Shown: piece after piece, positions 8,601 to 14,522 of the stretch
How the letters are laid out: each line of letters opens with the position of its first letter
How positions within the stretch are numbered: the first letter of the stretch is position 1
NCBI RefSeq assembly: GCF_036703385.1
Contig: NZ_DATNPA010000193.1
Span: forward strand, 1 to 14,522
DNA length: 14,522 nucleotides
Direction: 5' to 3'
From: Allocoleopsis sp036703385
GTDB lineage: Bacteria; Cyanobacteriota; Cyanobacteriia; Cyanobacteriales; Coleofasciculaceae
The notes under the pieces: model-generated
What the model was told of the DNA's origin: nothing
The model's database searches: none
What the model saw: the letters and a program-made list of their open reading frames with translations, nothing else
Program-made: the position numbers and the translations under genes

Positions 8601-9507
8601 TAGTAGCCCTTGGAATATCTTTTATATAAGATTAGTTCACCTCGGCGATCATGCGGATCGTTTAAAATTTCCTTGGACTGAGCGTGAATCTAGATGGAAT
8701 ATTCCTCTTTATGAAGCAAAATTAATGTGGTTTTACGACCATCGTTTTGCAACATTTACGGATATATCTAAAGAAGGCATTGTTCAAGGTAAAGCTAAGG
8801 AAGTAAGTGACGAATGCAAGAAAAAAACTGATTTTAAAATCGAACCAAGATATTTCCTTCATGAAGATTTTGTTCAGTCTTTATTTGCTAAGTATCCTGA
8901 ATATAAACGTAACTGGTTTTTAGTCTGGCGTGATATTACTAATAATACAAACGAAAGGACTTGTATAGCTACAGCAATTCCTAAACTTGCAGCATCAGTA
9001 AGCTTACCAGTACTTGGATTTAGTTCCAGAGTCAACCCATCTGTATTAATAGGAAACTTGAATAGTATCGTTTTAGATTATATTGTACGCCAGAAAATTG
9101 GAGGAACTCATTTAAGCTTTTCCATCCTCAAACAACTTCCTATTATTCCCCCTGAAAGATATACCTCATTTAACATAGAATTTATCAACAGCCGAGTCCT
9201 GGAATTAGTCTACACCGCTTGGGATATGCAACCTTTCGCCCAAGATATGGGATATGATGGAGAACCCTTCATCTGGGATAGCCAAAGACGGGCATTATTG
9301 AGAGCAGAATTAGACGCTTATTATGCCAAACTCTACGGACTCACCCGCGATGAACTTCGTTATATTCTCGACCCTGCTGATATCTACGGTTCCGACTTCC
9401 CCAGCGAAACCTTCCGCGTCTTGAAGAACAACGAAATCAAACAATTTGGCGAATATCGCACTCAGCGCTTAGTGCTGGAAGCGTGGGATAGGATGTTTGG
9501 TAGATAA
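5602..9507 (+). CDS. drmMI: DISARM DrmMI-like adenine-specific DNA methyltransferase
   Basis: A 1301-residue Eco57I/Type IIG-like N6-adenine methyltransferase, presumably marking host DNA for a DISARM-type defence. An N-terminal region of about 400 residues resembles the nuclease-like front of such proteins, but I see no clear PD-(D/E)XK catalytic triad. The methyltransferase core follows: GSYYTPPELVGQLI near residue 470, S-adenosylmethionine motif I DPACGSGHF from D512, GVDLNPLAVDLCKVALW near 560, and catalytic motif IV NPPW at 776-779. Residues about 853-1196 are the presumed target-recognition region, encoded by noticeably AT-rich DNA. A conserved tail (about 1200-1301, ending in EYRTQRLVLEAWDRMF) returns to the gene's usual composition. 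The ATG directly abuts the helicase TAA, suggesting translational coupling, so the nonsense codon upstream may lower its expression. BREX PglX is a more distant alternative. Confidence 0.85.
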   Translation: MSAVATTLIGVQIEGNLIAPDMTTDLLAGEIKGQTPEDFNFAKTDKLADEIAIAWGDAKAYWTAFQRRLARLDADDMATSLTREQWAVPLLESLGYSPVYTAKAEIVDGQTYAISHRAEAGENKPPIHIVGCRVKLEQRPPSGTPRLSAHTLMQEYLNRTEHLWGIVTNGLQWRLLRDSSLMSRPTYIEFDLEQILNGENFAEFGLFYRLFHRSRLPQGMDDADECLLEYYHQEAIQQGGRVRDRLRDGVEKALVLLGTGFLQHPANQQLRQQFESGELTDKVYYRQLLLLIYRLLFLMVAESRDLLLADEDPEKARIYKEYYSVSRLRNIAERRSYRREGFQDLWQGLRVTFRLFDENWRGEALKLSPLNGDLFGSKTLQDLDACAIDNHDLLLAIRELSLYVAVPTAASRRVQQGQLRRVNYEALDVEELGSVYESLLDFHPQVVQRQGIYEFALVLGSDRKTTGSYYTPPELVGQLIKSALEPVIADKLKGTKTPAEQEAALLSLKVCDPACGSGHFLLAAARRIGKELAKVRTGEAQPGPKPLSKAIRDAIQNCIYGVDLNPLAVDLCKVALWIEGFNRGFPLNFLDHRIKCGNSLVGVLDLDCLKEGIPDEAFKAVTGDDKTLSSQFKKRNKKERETDNKGQLSIFVDQLDESRSQYAQTLRQVGAIDEKTTGQYREKATQYYQSRQDSGWWRDYSACNLWTAAFFMPLTEQNLQLLPTTAALTQLLQGNLSTQKVVEAANKLAQEKRFFHWYLEFPEVFEQGGFDYVLGNPPWERIKLEEKEFFASRSAEIANAANKAAREKLIKQLPQTNSVLAQAWAEAKHDAEAQSKFLRESGRFPLTAVGDINTYAVFTETTRNLISPNGRAGVIVPSGIATDDNCKKFFGDLVKSCSLKNITGFRNLKFIFSGIHDSVKFCILSMGGIAYNFSEMNFTWLAHTIQEANNPKKEVTLTSSDFLLINPNTLTCPVFRSNADAELTKKIYHRVPVLENEHTGSSPWNIFYIRLVHLGDHADRLKFPWTERESRWNIPLYEAKLMWFYDHRFATFTDISKEGIVQGKAKEVSDECKKKTDFKIEPRYFLHEDFVQSLFAKYPEYKRNWFLVWRDITNNTNERTCIATAIPKLAASVSLPVLGFSSRVNPSVLIGNLNSIVLDYIVRQKIGGTHLSFSILKQLPIIPPERYTSFNIEFINSRVLELVYTAWDMQPFAQDMGYDGEPFIWDSQRRALLRAELDAYYAKLYGLTRDELRYILDPADIYGSDFPSETFRVLKNNEIKQFGEYRTQRLVLEAWDRMFGR

Positions 9508-9522
9508 TATCAGTCAAGCTCA

Positions 9523-9547
9523 CAAAGCTGCTATCTACTCAGCTTTG
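9523..9547 (+). terminator. Stem-loop after the methyltransferase gene
   Basis: CAAAGCTG (9523..9530) and CAGCTTTG (9540..9547) form a perfect 8-bp stem with a 9-nt loop, 16 bases after the methyltransferase stop. The sequence after it (GGATAAAAATTC) has no U tract, so it is a weak terminator at best. If it does terminate transcription, the defence transcript would end before the transposon. Confidence 0.35.
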
Positions 9548-9625
9548 GGATAAAAATTCAGTATTTCTACTGATACCGCTAGGGTGAAGTTAAATTAAGC
9601 TAAAAAAAATAGTGTATTTTTTACA

Positions 9626-9665
9626 TGGCGCAAATATAGCGAAGCTGACACCAGCCGCAAAGTAG
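9626..9665 (+). repeat. Left terminal inverted repeat of the Tn3-family element
   Basis: This 40-bp sequence is the exact reverse complement of 13724..13763. Its outer end reads TGGCGCAAATAT and its inner end GCAAAGTAG. The length fits the roughly 38-bp repeats of the Tn3 family, although the outer end lacks the common GGGG start. The match stops abruptly on both sides (9625 and 9666 do not pair). Confidence 0.95.
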
Positions 9666-9862
9666 GAATTGGAATGCCTGTCAGATAAAGGTTTCAGCTT
9701 TGTGTTGAGCCTCCGATTGGTTCTCCGAATGCAACCACAAAAAGTCAGATATGGCAGAGTCGGGTCATTACTCTCCGCTCTAGTTGCTCCTAATACGGTG
9801 AAGCTACAAAAAGGGTCGATTTAGTACATAGTTACTAATTGCTACAACATTAACTCAAATGC

Positions 9863-9902
9863 CGACTTTAGGGCGAAAGTAGGGAAAACAGCCCTAAAGT
9901 TG
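9863..9902. promoter_or_regulatory. Candidate resolution site for the transposon's tyrosine recombinase
   Basis: Three related 11-mers lie just before tnpI: CGACTTTAGGG (9863..9873), CGAAAGTAGGG (9874..9884) and, inverted, CCCTAAAGTTG (9892..9902). The second and third face each other across 7 bp (AAAACAG), the geometry of a tyrosine-recombinase core site. The first would be an accessory repeat, and it also forms a perfect 10-bp inverted repeat with the third (9865..9874 with 9891..9900). The Tn4430 internal resolution site likewise lies upstream of tnpI and combines inverted core arms with direct repeats. Function here is inferred from layout only. Confidence 0.5.
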
Positions 9903-9926
9903 ATTGATTTTTCAGGGGGTCTGAGT

Positions 9927-10559
9927 ATGACTCCTCTAGCTACTCAACAATCGAAAGTTGGTAAAATTTCCAATCCACCTCGCCCTTCCCCAAACTCCCG
10001 CAAGTATGCCTCTGTGAGAGTGCGGGAATACCTGCTGCCAATAGAAGTTGAGTCCATGCGAGACGCACTAAAAAAAGCCGGGGGTCGCCACGCTCATCGA
10101 GACTCAACGTTAATTTTGTTGATGTACCGTCACGGACTACGGGTAGCAGAAGCCGTGGCATTACGATGGGAACAGATAGACTGGAGTAGCGGTAATCTCC
10201 ACGTCAAACGGGTCAAGCAAGGCACGCCCTCCACCCAACCTCTCTATGGTGAGGAACTGCGCTCCCTACGCAAGCTTCAACGAGACTATCCAGCTTCTCC
10301 CTATGTTTTCCAGTCAGCTCGTCATGGTCCACTGGCTAAAGATACAGTCAGTGGAATTATCGAACGAGCAGGAGAGCTAGCTCTTCTACCATTTCCCGTC
10401 CATGCCCATATGTTGCGTCATGCCTGTGGCTATGCTCTGGCTGCCAGAGGAACTGATACCCGCACTATCCAAGGCTATCTAGGACACAACAACATTCAGC
10501 ACACAGTCCACTATACTGAGCTGGCTCCAGAACGATTCAGGGGATTGTGGGATGAGTAA
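9927..10559 (+). CDS. Short tyrosine recombinase, TnpI-like cointegrate resolvase
   Basis: A tyrosine recombinase of 210 residues from the ATG at 9927, chosen because AGGGGG (9914..9919) sits seven bases before it; a TTG at 9900 would add nine residues but overlaps the candidate recombination site. Catalytic residues are R72 (HGLRVAEAV), K97 (VKRVKQG), H161 and R164 (HMLRH), H187 (YLGHNN) and nucleophile Y196 (VHYTEL). Only about 35 residues precede the catalytic domain, so the usual N-terminal core-binding domain is missing. In this it resembles FimB/FimE more than Tn4430 TnpI, which has 284 residues. Its place between the left repeat and tnpA, and the absence of a serine resolvase inside the element, make cointegrate resolution its likely role. 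It might also repress its own promoter through the adjacent site. Confidence 0.88.
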   Translation: MTPLATQQSKVGKISNPPRPSPNSRKYASVRVREYLLPIEVESMRDALKKAGGRHAHRDSTLILLMYRHGLRVAEAVALRWEQIDWSSGNLHVKRVKQGTPSTQPLYGEELRSLRKLQRDYPASPYVFQSARHGPLAKDTVSGIIERAGELALLPFPVHAHMLRHACGYALAARGTDTRTIQGYLGHNNIQHTVHYTELAPERFRGLWDE

Positions 10560-10708
10560 TATAAGTCCTGAAAGTGAGCGAGGGAAATTTTCCCAAGCGA
10601 CTCAAGTTCAAGTCAAAAATGTTCCGCTGATTAATTAAACCACCGAGTTCCCCACTGGGGTCGCTTTTGTCGTAGAACTAGAATTCTGTCACGGTGAGGG
10701 GAGTCTAC

Positions 10709-13660
10709 ATGAAACGCCAGTGGGAGCCAGAAGAATTAATAGAACATTTCACGCTCCTTGAGGAAGAAAGGGCACTGCTGGCAAATAAAACAGGCGCGAG
10801 TCGGCTTGGCTTTGCCGTCTTACTCAAGTGTTTTAGCCTTGAAGCTCGGTTTCCGGCTAAAAAGCAAGAAATTCCCAAGACAGTCGTATCCTATATTGCC
10901 ACACAGGTAGAAGTCCCGCCGCCTCAGTGGCGTCAGTATCAATGGACTGGACGCACAATTGAATATCATCGCGCCCAAATCCGTGTCTTTTTTGGATTTC
11001 GAGAAGCCACAGTCGCGGATTTCCACGCTTTGAGTGAGTGGCTGCTGATGAAAGTGCTAATTTATGACCGCAACGAACAGCATTTAGAAGCAACCGTTTA
11101 TCAACGACTGCGAGAGTTAAAAATTGAACCTCCAACACCTGAACGAATTGAACGGTTAATTCGCTCAGCACTGCATACCTACGAACAAAATTTTTGTGCT
11201 GCCATTTCTTCTCAGCTTTCAACAGAAACTTTAGCTCGAATCGATGCTCTTGTGAGTACAGAGAAGGCACTAGAAGAACAAGCCGTACCTCAGGCATCTG
11301 ACTTCAATAACTTGAAAGCCGACCCAGGTCGCGTCGGTCTTGATAGCCTACTTAAAGAGATTGACAAGTTACAAACCATTCGGCAACTAGAATTACCAGA
11401 AAACTTATTGGCTAACATCTCCCCCAAAGTTCTGCATCATTACCGACAACGTGCTTCCACTGAACCCCCAAGGGAGTTACGTCGCCATCCCAACCCGATT
11501 CGTTACACGTTTGTCTCAGTTTTCTGTTGGCTCAGGAGTCAAGAGATTACAGACAGTTTAGTTGAATTACTGATTCAAATCGTGCATCGAATTAGCATCC
11601 GGGCTGAACGAAAGGTCGAGAAGGAACTGATTGCCGATTTCAAGCGAGTCAGCGGGAAAAATAACATCCTGTTTCGCATGGCAACTGCTTCGTTAGACCA
11701 TCCAGAAGAGTGCGTTAAGGATGTCATTTATCCCGTAGTCAGCCCATCTACTTTGCAGAACTTGGTAAAAGAATTCAAATCTAGCGGACCCACCTATCGA
11801 GAGCGAGTTTACACGGTCATGCGGGCTTCCTACCTGCACCATTACCGTCGAATGGTACCGCAAATTCTCGATGTCTTGGAGTTTCGCTCGAATAACGAAC
11901 TCTATCAACCCGTTATCGGAGCATTGGAATTAATTAAGAAATATACGGGCAGCACCCAACATTACTACTCCCAAGAAGATGAAGTCTTGATTGACGGGGT
12001 GCTAAAAAATACTTGGCGTGACATTGTTGTTGAAGTAGATGCGGATGGAGCTGAACGAATCAACCGCGTCAATTATGAAATTAGTGTGCTTCAGGCATTA
12101 AGAGACCAACTGCGTTCCAAGGAAATCTGGGTTGTTGGTGCAAAACGTTATGGAAATCCAGAAGAAGACCTCCCAAAAGACTTCGAGGCACAGCGACAGG
12201 TTTACTATCAAGCCCTGTCTCAACCCACCGATGGGGAAGCTTTCATTGCAAACTTACAACAAAAGATGACAAAAGCCTTAGAGGAGTTAGACCTCCAGTT
12301 GTCCAAGAGTTCCCAAGTAAAGATTCTCACAAAAGACAATGGCTGGATTTTAGTGTCCCCTCTAGAAGCTCAACCAGAACCGTTAAATTTACAACGGCTC
12401 AAAGCCGAGCTGATTTCTCGCTGGCCTATGACCAGTTTATTAGATGTTCTCAAAGAAACAGATTTACGAGTAGGGTTTACAGAGCAGTTTCACAGCGTTT
12501 CGTCTCGCGAGACTTTGGAGAGAAAGACCTTACAAAGACGACTGTTGCTCTGTTTGTTTGGTTTAGGAACTAACACCGGACTCAAACGAATTAGTACCGG
12601 AGGAACCGGAGAAAATTACTCTGACCTGCTCTATATCAAACGACGTTATATCCACAAAGAGAACTTACGGAATGCAATTGCTCAGGTTGTGAATGCTATT
12701 TTTCAGATGAGAGCGCCGCATATTTGGGGTGAAGGAACGACGGCTTGCGCTTCTGATTCCAAGAAATTTGGCTCTTGGGATCAAAATCTAATGACTGAGT
12801 GGCACATTCGCTACGGGGGACGGGGAGTGATGATTTACTGGCACGTCGAGAAGAAATCTGTCTGCATCTATTCCCAGTTGAAAACTTGTTCTTCAAGCGA
12901 AGTGGCAGCCATGATTGAGGGATTATTACGCCACTGCACAGATATGAAGGTGGAGAAGAACTACGTTGATACTCACGGTCAAAGTGAAGTGGCTTTCGCC
13001 TTCTGTCACCTGTTGGGCTTTCAGTTATTGCCTCGCCTCAAGCGCATTCACAAACAGAAATTGTATCGACCAATCACTGGTCAAAATAATGCTTATCCTA
13101 ATTTGCAGCCTGTTTTGACCAGAGCAATTCACTGGGATTTAATTCGTCAGCAGTATGACCAGATGATTAAATATGCTACCGCTTTGAGACTGGGAACAGC
13201 CGAGACTGAGGTAATTCTCAAACGATTTAATCGCTCTAATATTATGCATCCTACTTACCAAGCTTTGGCTGAGTTGGGGAAAGCCGTGAAGACGATTTTT
13301 CTCTGTGATTATCTGCAAAAAGAGGAACTCCGTCAAGAGATTCATGAAGGACTGAATGTGGTGGAACAATGGAATAGTGCTAACAGTTTTATTTTTTATG
13401 GCAAAAATAGTGAAATTGCTACCAATCGATTAGAAGACCAAGAAATAGCCGTGTTGTCATTACATTTGTTGCAAATCTGTTTGGTGTATATCAACACCTT
13501 GATGATGCAACAAATTCTGTCACAGAAGCAGTGGTTGAATCTGATGCAAAAAGATGATTTTCGCGCTCTGACACCGCTAACTTGGGGACACATCAATCCT
13601 TACGGGACTTTCCGCTTGGATATGGATGAGCGGCTGTTGATTGATCAAGAGGCTTCTTGA
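10709..13660 (+). CDS. tnpA: Tn3-family transposase TnpA
   Basis: A 983-residue transposase, full length for the family (Tn4430 has 987, Tn3 about 1000). The N-terminus (MKRQWEPEELIEHFTLLEEE) matches the DUF4158-type DNA-binding region that recognises the terminal repeats. The C-terminal catalytic domain carries D683 (ACASDSKKF), D754 (YVDTHGQSEV) and E886 (GLNVVEQWN), with spacing suitable for the DDE triad of Tn3-family enzymes. The chosen ATG has GAGGGGAG (10696..10703) five bases upstream; a GTG at 10694 in the same frame overlaps that ribosome-binding site and is unlikely. It is separated from the recombinase gene by about 150 bp holding only a 4-bp GC stem (10650..10660) that I would not call a terminator. 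The stop lies 63 bp before the right terminal repeat. I see no frameshift or missing motif. Confidence 0.96.
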   Translation: MKRQWEPEELIEHFTLLEEERALLANKTGASRLGFAVLLKCFSLEARFPAKKQEIPKTVVSYIATQVEVPPPQWRQYQWTGRTIEYHRAQIRVFFGFREATVADFHALSEWLLMKVLIYDRNEQHLEATVYQRLRELKIEPPTPERIERLIRSALHTYEQNFCAAISSQLSTETLARIDALVSTEKALEEQAVPQASDFNNLKADPGRVGLDSLLKEIDKLQTIRQLELPENLLANISPKVLHHYRQRASTEPPRELRRHPNPIRYTFVSVFCWLRSQEITDSLVELLIQIVHRISIRAERKVEKELIADFKRVSGKNNILFRMATASLDHPEECVKDVIYPVVSPSTLQNLVKEFKSSGPTYRERVYTVMRASYLHHYRRMVPQILDVLEFRSNNELYQPVIGALELIKKYTGSTQHYYSQEDEVLIDGVLKNTWRDIVVEVDADGAERINRVNYEISVLQALRDQLRSKEIWVVGAKRYGNPEEDLPKDFEAQRQVYYQALSQPTDGEAFIANLQQKMTKALEELDLQLSKSSQVKILTKDNGWILVSPLEAQPEPLNLQRLKAELISRWPMTSLLDVLKETDLRVGFTEQFHSVSSRETLERKTLQRRLLLCLFGLGTNTGLKRISTGGTGENYSDLLYIKRRYIHKENLRNAIAQVVNAIFQMRAPHIWGEGTTACASDSKKFGSWDQNLMTEWHIRYGGRGVMIYWHVEKKSVCIYSQLKTCSSSEVAAMIEGLLRHCTDMKVEKNYVDTHGQSEVAFAFCHLLGFQLLPRLKRIHKQKLYRPITGQNNAYPNLQPVLTRAIHWDLIRQQYDQMIKYATALRLGTAETEVILKRFNRSNIMHPTYQALAELGKAVKTIFLCDYLQKEELRQEIHEGLNVVEQWNSANSFIFYGKNSEIATNRLEDQEIAVLSLHLLQICLVYINTLMMQQILSQKQWLNLMQKDDFRALTPLTWGHINPYGTFRLDMDERLLIDQEAS

Positions 13661-13723
13661 AAAACTGAAGGCAGTCGGAAAGAAACAAACGCTCAATCCC
13701 TTGTCAGGCAAAGTTTTGAAAGG

Positions 13724-13763
13724 CTACTTTGCGGCTGGTGTCAGCTTCGCTATATTTGCGCCA
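13724..13763 (-). repeat. Right terminal inverted repeat of the Tn3-family element
   Basis: This is the exact 40-bp reverse complement of 9626..9665 and marks the right end of the transposon. The bases outside it (AGATG) do not repeat the left flank. Perfect identity of the two ends suggests they have been kept under selection or are recent. Confidence 0.95.
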
Positions 13764-13868
13764 AGATGGCAAAATGCAAATTAAAAATTGAAACCTACGA
13801 GTTTTTGCATGAGACTTCCTGTTAAAAATCAGGATTTACTACAGCAAAACGAACAAGTGAGCGCAACA

Positions 13869-13902
13869 CCTAACACCGTTCAATAGCTCAACAACGGTTA
13901 GG
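13869..13902. repeat. Interrupted inverted repeat upstream of the last gene
   Basis: CCTAAC (13869..13874) and GTTAGG (13897..13902) flank an inner pair CGTT (13877..13880) and AACG (13893..13896), with a two-base bulge and a 12-nt loop. It lies 45 bp before the ATG at 13948 and could be an operator or a 5' leader hairpin. Its outer arms share CCTAAC/GTTAGG with the palindrome in parB, which may be coincidence. Confidence 0.35.
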
Positions 13903-13947
13903 CAAGGATGGTACACTTGCACTAAAAAGAGCTAGCTGACGCAATAA

Positions 13948-14522
13948 ATGTACACAAATGAACAAATCAGGCAACTTTTTGGTTCTGATGTTCTCAGTTA
14001 TCTGGCAAACAAGAATCGGGGTGGAATCAGTGGAGAGAAAGGCAATACCTATGAAAACTTCTTTGCAGTTTACCAGCTAGCTCGGTTGGCAAAAGAAGTT
14101 ATTGAAAATCAACGAGAAATAAACTTTTATAGCCAAATTATTGCGTTTGTTGACGATTTAATCATCGTTTGTCAAGATGATATCACCTTTCAACACTATC
14201 AGTTAAAAAACCGCACAGACGTAGCTTGGGGGAACGGACCACAATCAATAACCGATGACTTCAGCAAGCAATATGCTCTGAACCAGTCAATGTCGAGGGA
14301 ATCAAAACTCCACTTAGTTGTCTCCAGTCAAGAACTTAGCGTCAGACTCAATGAAAGTCTACCTGCTGCGATTAAAGCCTACAGCCAAGTTCTCCACTTT
14401 CCCTACGAATCCAGTTTAGTAAAAGTCATTGCCCAACAGCCCGATTTCCGAGAAGCCATAGAATACCTGTGCGCCTTTGAGAATCCAGCTCCAGATAAGA
14501 TTGAGTGTGTAGCAGCAGTACT
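13948..14522 (+). CDS. Partial gene: putative DUF4297/Cap4-like nuclease domain protein
   Basis: The first 191 codons of a gene cut by the window edge. A TAA lies immediately before the ATG at 13948, so the frame cannot start further upstream; no strong Shine-Dalgarno is seen. The N-terminus has RGGISGEKGNTYENFF (24-39), then hydrophobic strands with VDD (68-70) and HYQLKN (83-88). A glycine-rich start, an acidic pair on a strand, and Q-x-K about 15 residues later resemble the PD-(D/E)XK-like fold of DUF4297/Cap4 defence endonucleases; candidate active-site residues are E36, D69 or D70, Q85 and K87. This is motif-level resemblance only. If correct, the missing C-terminus should hold a sensor or ATPase part. 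It might once have belonged to the operon now interrupted by the transposon, or to an independent defence unit. Confidence 0.55.
   Translation, partial: MYTNEQIRQLFGSDVLSYLANKNRGGISGEKGNTYENFFAVYQLARLAKEVIENQREINFYSQIIAFVDDLIIVCQDDITFQHYQLKNRTDVAWGNGPQSITDDFSKQYALNQSMSRESKLHLVVSSQELSVRLNESLPAAIKAYSQVLHFPYESSLVKVIAQQPDFREAIEYLCAFENPAPDKIECVAAV

Larger units (their letters stand above)
9626..13763 (+). mobile_element. Tn3-family transposon of Tn4430-like layout
   Basis: The 4138-bp element is bounded by perfect 40-bp inverted repeats and holds two genes on one strand: a tyrosine recombinase (9927..10559) and a Tn3-family transposase (10709..13660). Tn4430 has the same plan and nearly the same size, using TnpI instead of a serine resolvase. 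Transposition is expected to be replicative through a cointegrate, resolved at a site next to tnpI. There are no passenger genes. The flanking pentamers (TTACA on the left, AGATG on the right) do not match, nor do those obtained by shifting the ends one base inward, so no target duplication is seen. It lies between the methyltransferase and the gene at 13948. Intact repeats and complete reading frames suggest recent activity. Confidence 0.92.

Noticed and set aside
9621..13768. Target-site duplication around the transposon
   Set aside because: TTACA and AGATG differ; moving the boundary by one base gives TACAT and AAGAT, matching at only three of five positions.
1..14522. CRISPR array, tRNA or rRNA genes
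   Set aside because: I saw no regularly spaced repeats, no cloverleaf with a TTCRA arm, and no conserved rRNA segment on either strand.

Overview
This window looks like a piece of a cyanobacterial plasmid or other mobile replicon carrying a defence locus. Eight perfect copies of the cyanobacterial HIP1 octamer GCGATCGC lie between 927 and 7582. The ParB has the long insertion inside its helix-turn-helix region that I associate with cyanobacterial plasmid ParBs. A serine recombinase and a ParA/ParB pair point to an extrachromosomal replicon. This assignment is inferred from sequence style; no taxonomic marker gene is present.

Maintenance block (1-2576). A minus-strand serine recombinase (69..620) is transcribed away from a parA-parB pair (912..2576). 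About 290 bp between them hold clustered TGTCTC/GAGACA motifs that could be a res or operator site. A perfect 24-bp palindrome sits in frame inside parB and is a candidate centromere (parS).

Defence block (2749-9507). This is a two-gene unit resembling the front of a class 1 DISARM locus: a DrmD-type SNF2 helicase, then a 1301-residue adenine-specific DNA methyltransferase (DrmMI/Eco57I-like) whose start codon abuts the helicase stop. The helicase is broken by one in-frame TAG between motif II (DEAH) and motif III (TATPHSG), although every later motif is intact. The methyltransferase appears intact, but its presumed target-recognition region (about 8160-9190) is much more AT-rich than the rest of the gene. 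No drmA, drmB or drmC is visible.

Transposon (9626-13763). Directly downstream lies a complete 4138-bp Tn3-family element with perfect 40-bp terminal inverted repeats. It encodes a short tyrosine recombinase (TnpI role) and a 983-residue TnpA with its D, D and E residues. The layout resembles Tn4430. A candidate recombination site lies just before tnpI. I see no 5-bp target duplication, so the flanks may have been rearranged after insertion.

Right edge (13764-14522). A gene starting at 13948 runs off the window. Its N-terminus resembles the PD-(D/E)XK-like region of DUF4297/Cap4-type defence nucleases. It may be another defence component, separated from the DISARM-like pair by the transposon.

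A plausible story is a plasmid-borne defence island in decay: the helicase carries a nonsense codon, the usual DISARM core is not seen, and a transposon occupies the position where the operon would normally continue. The methyltransferase could still be active alone.
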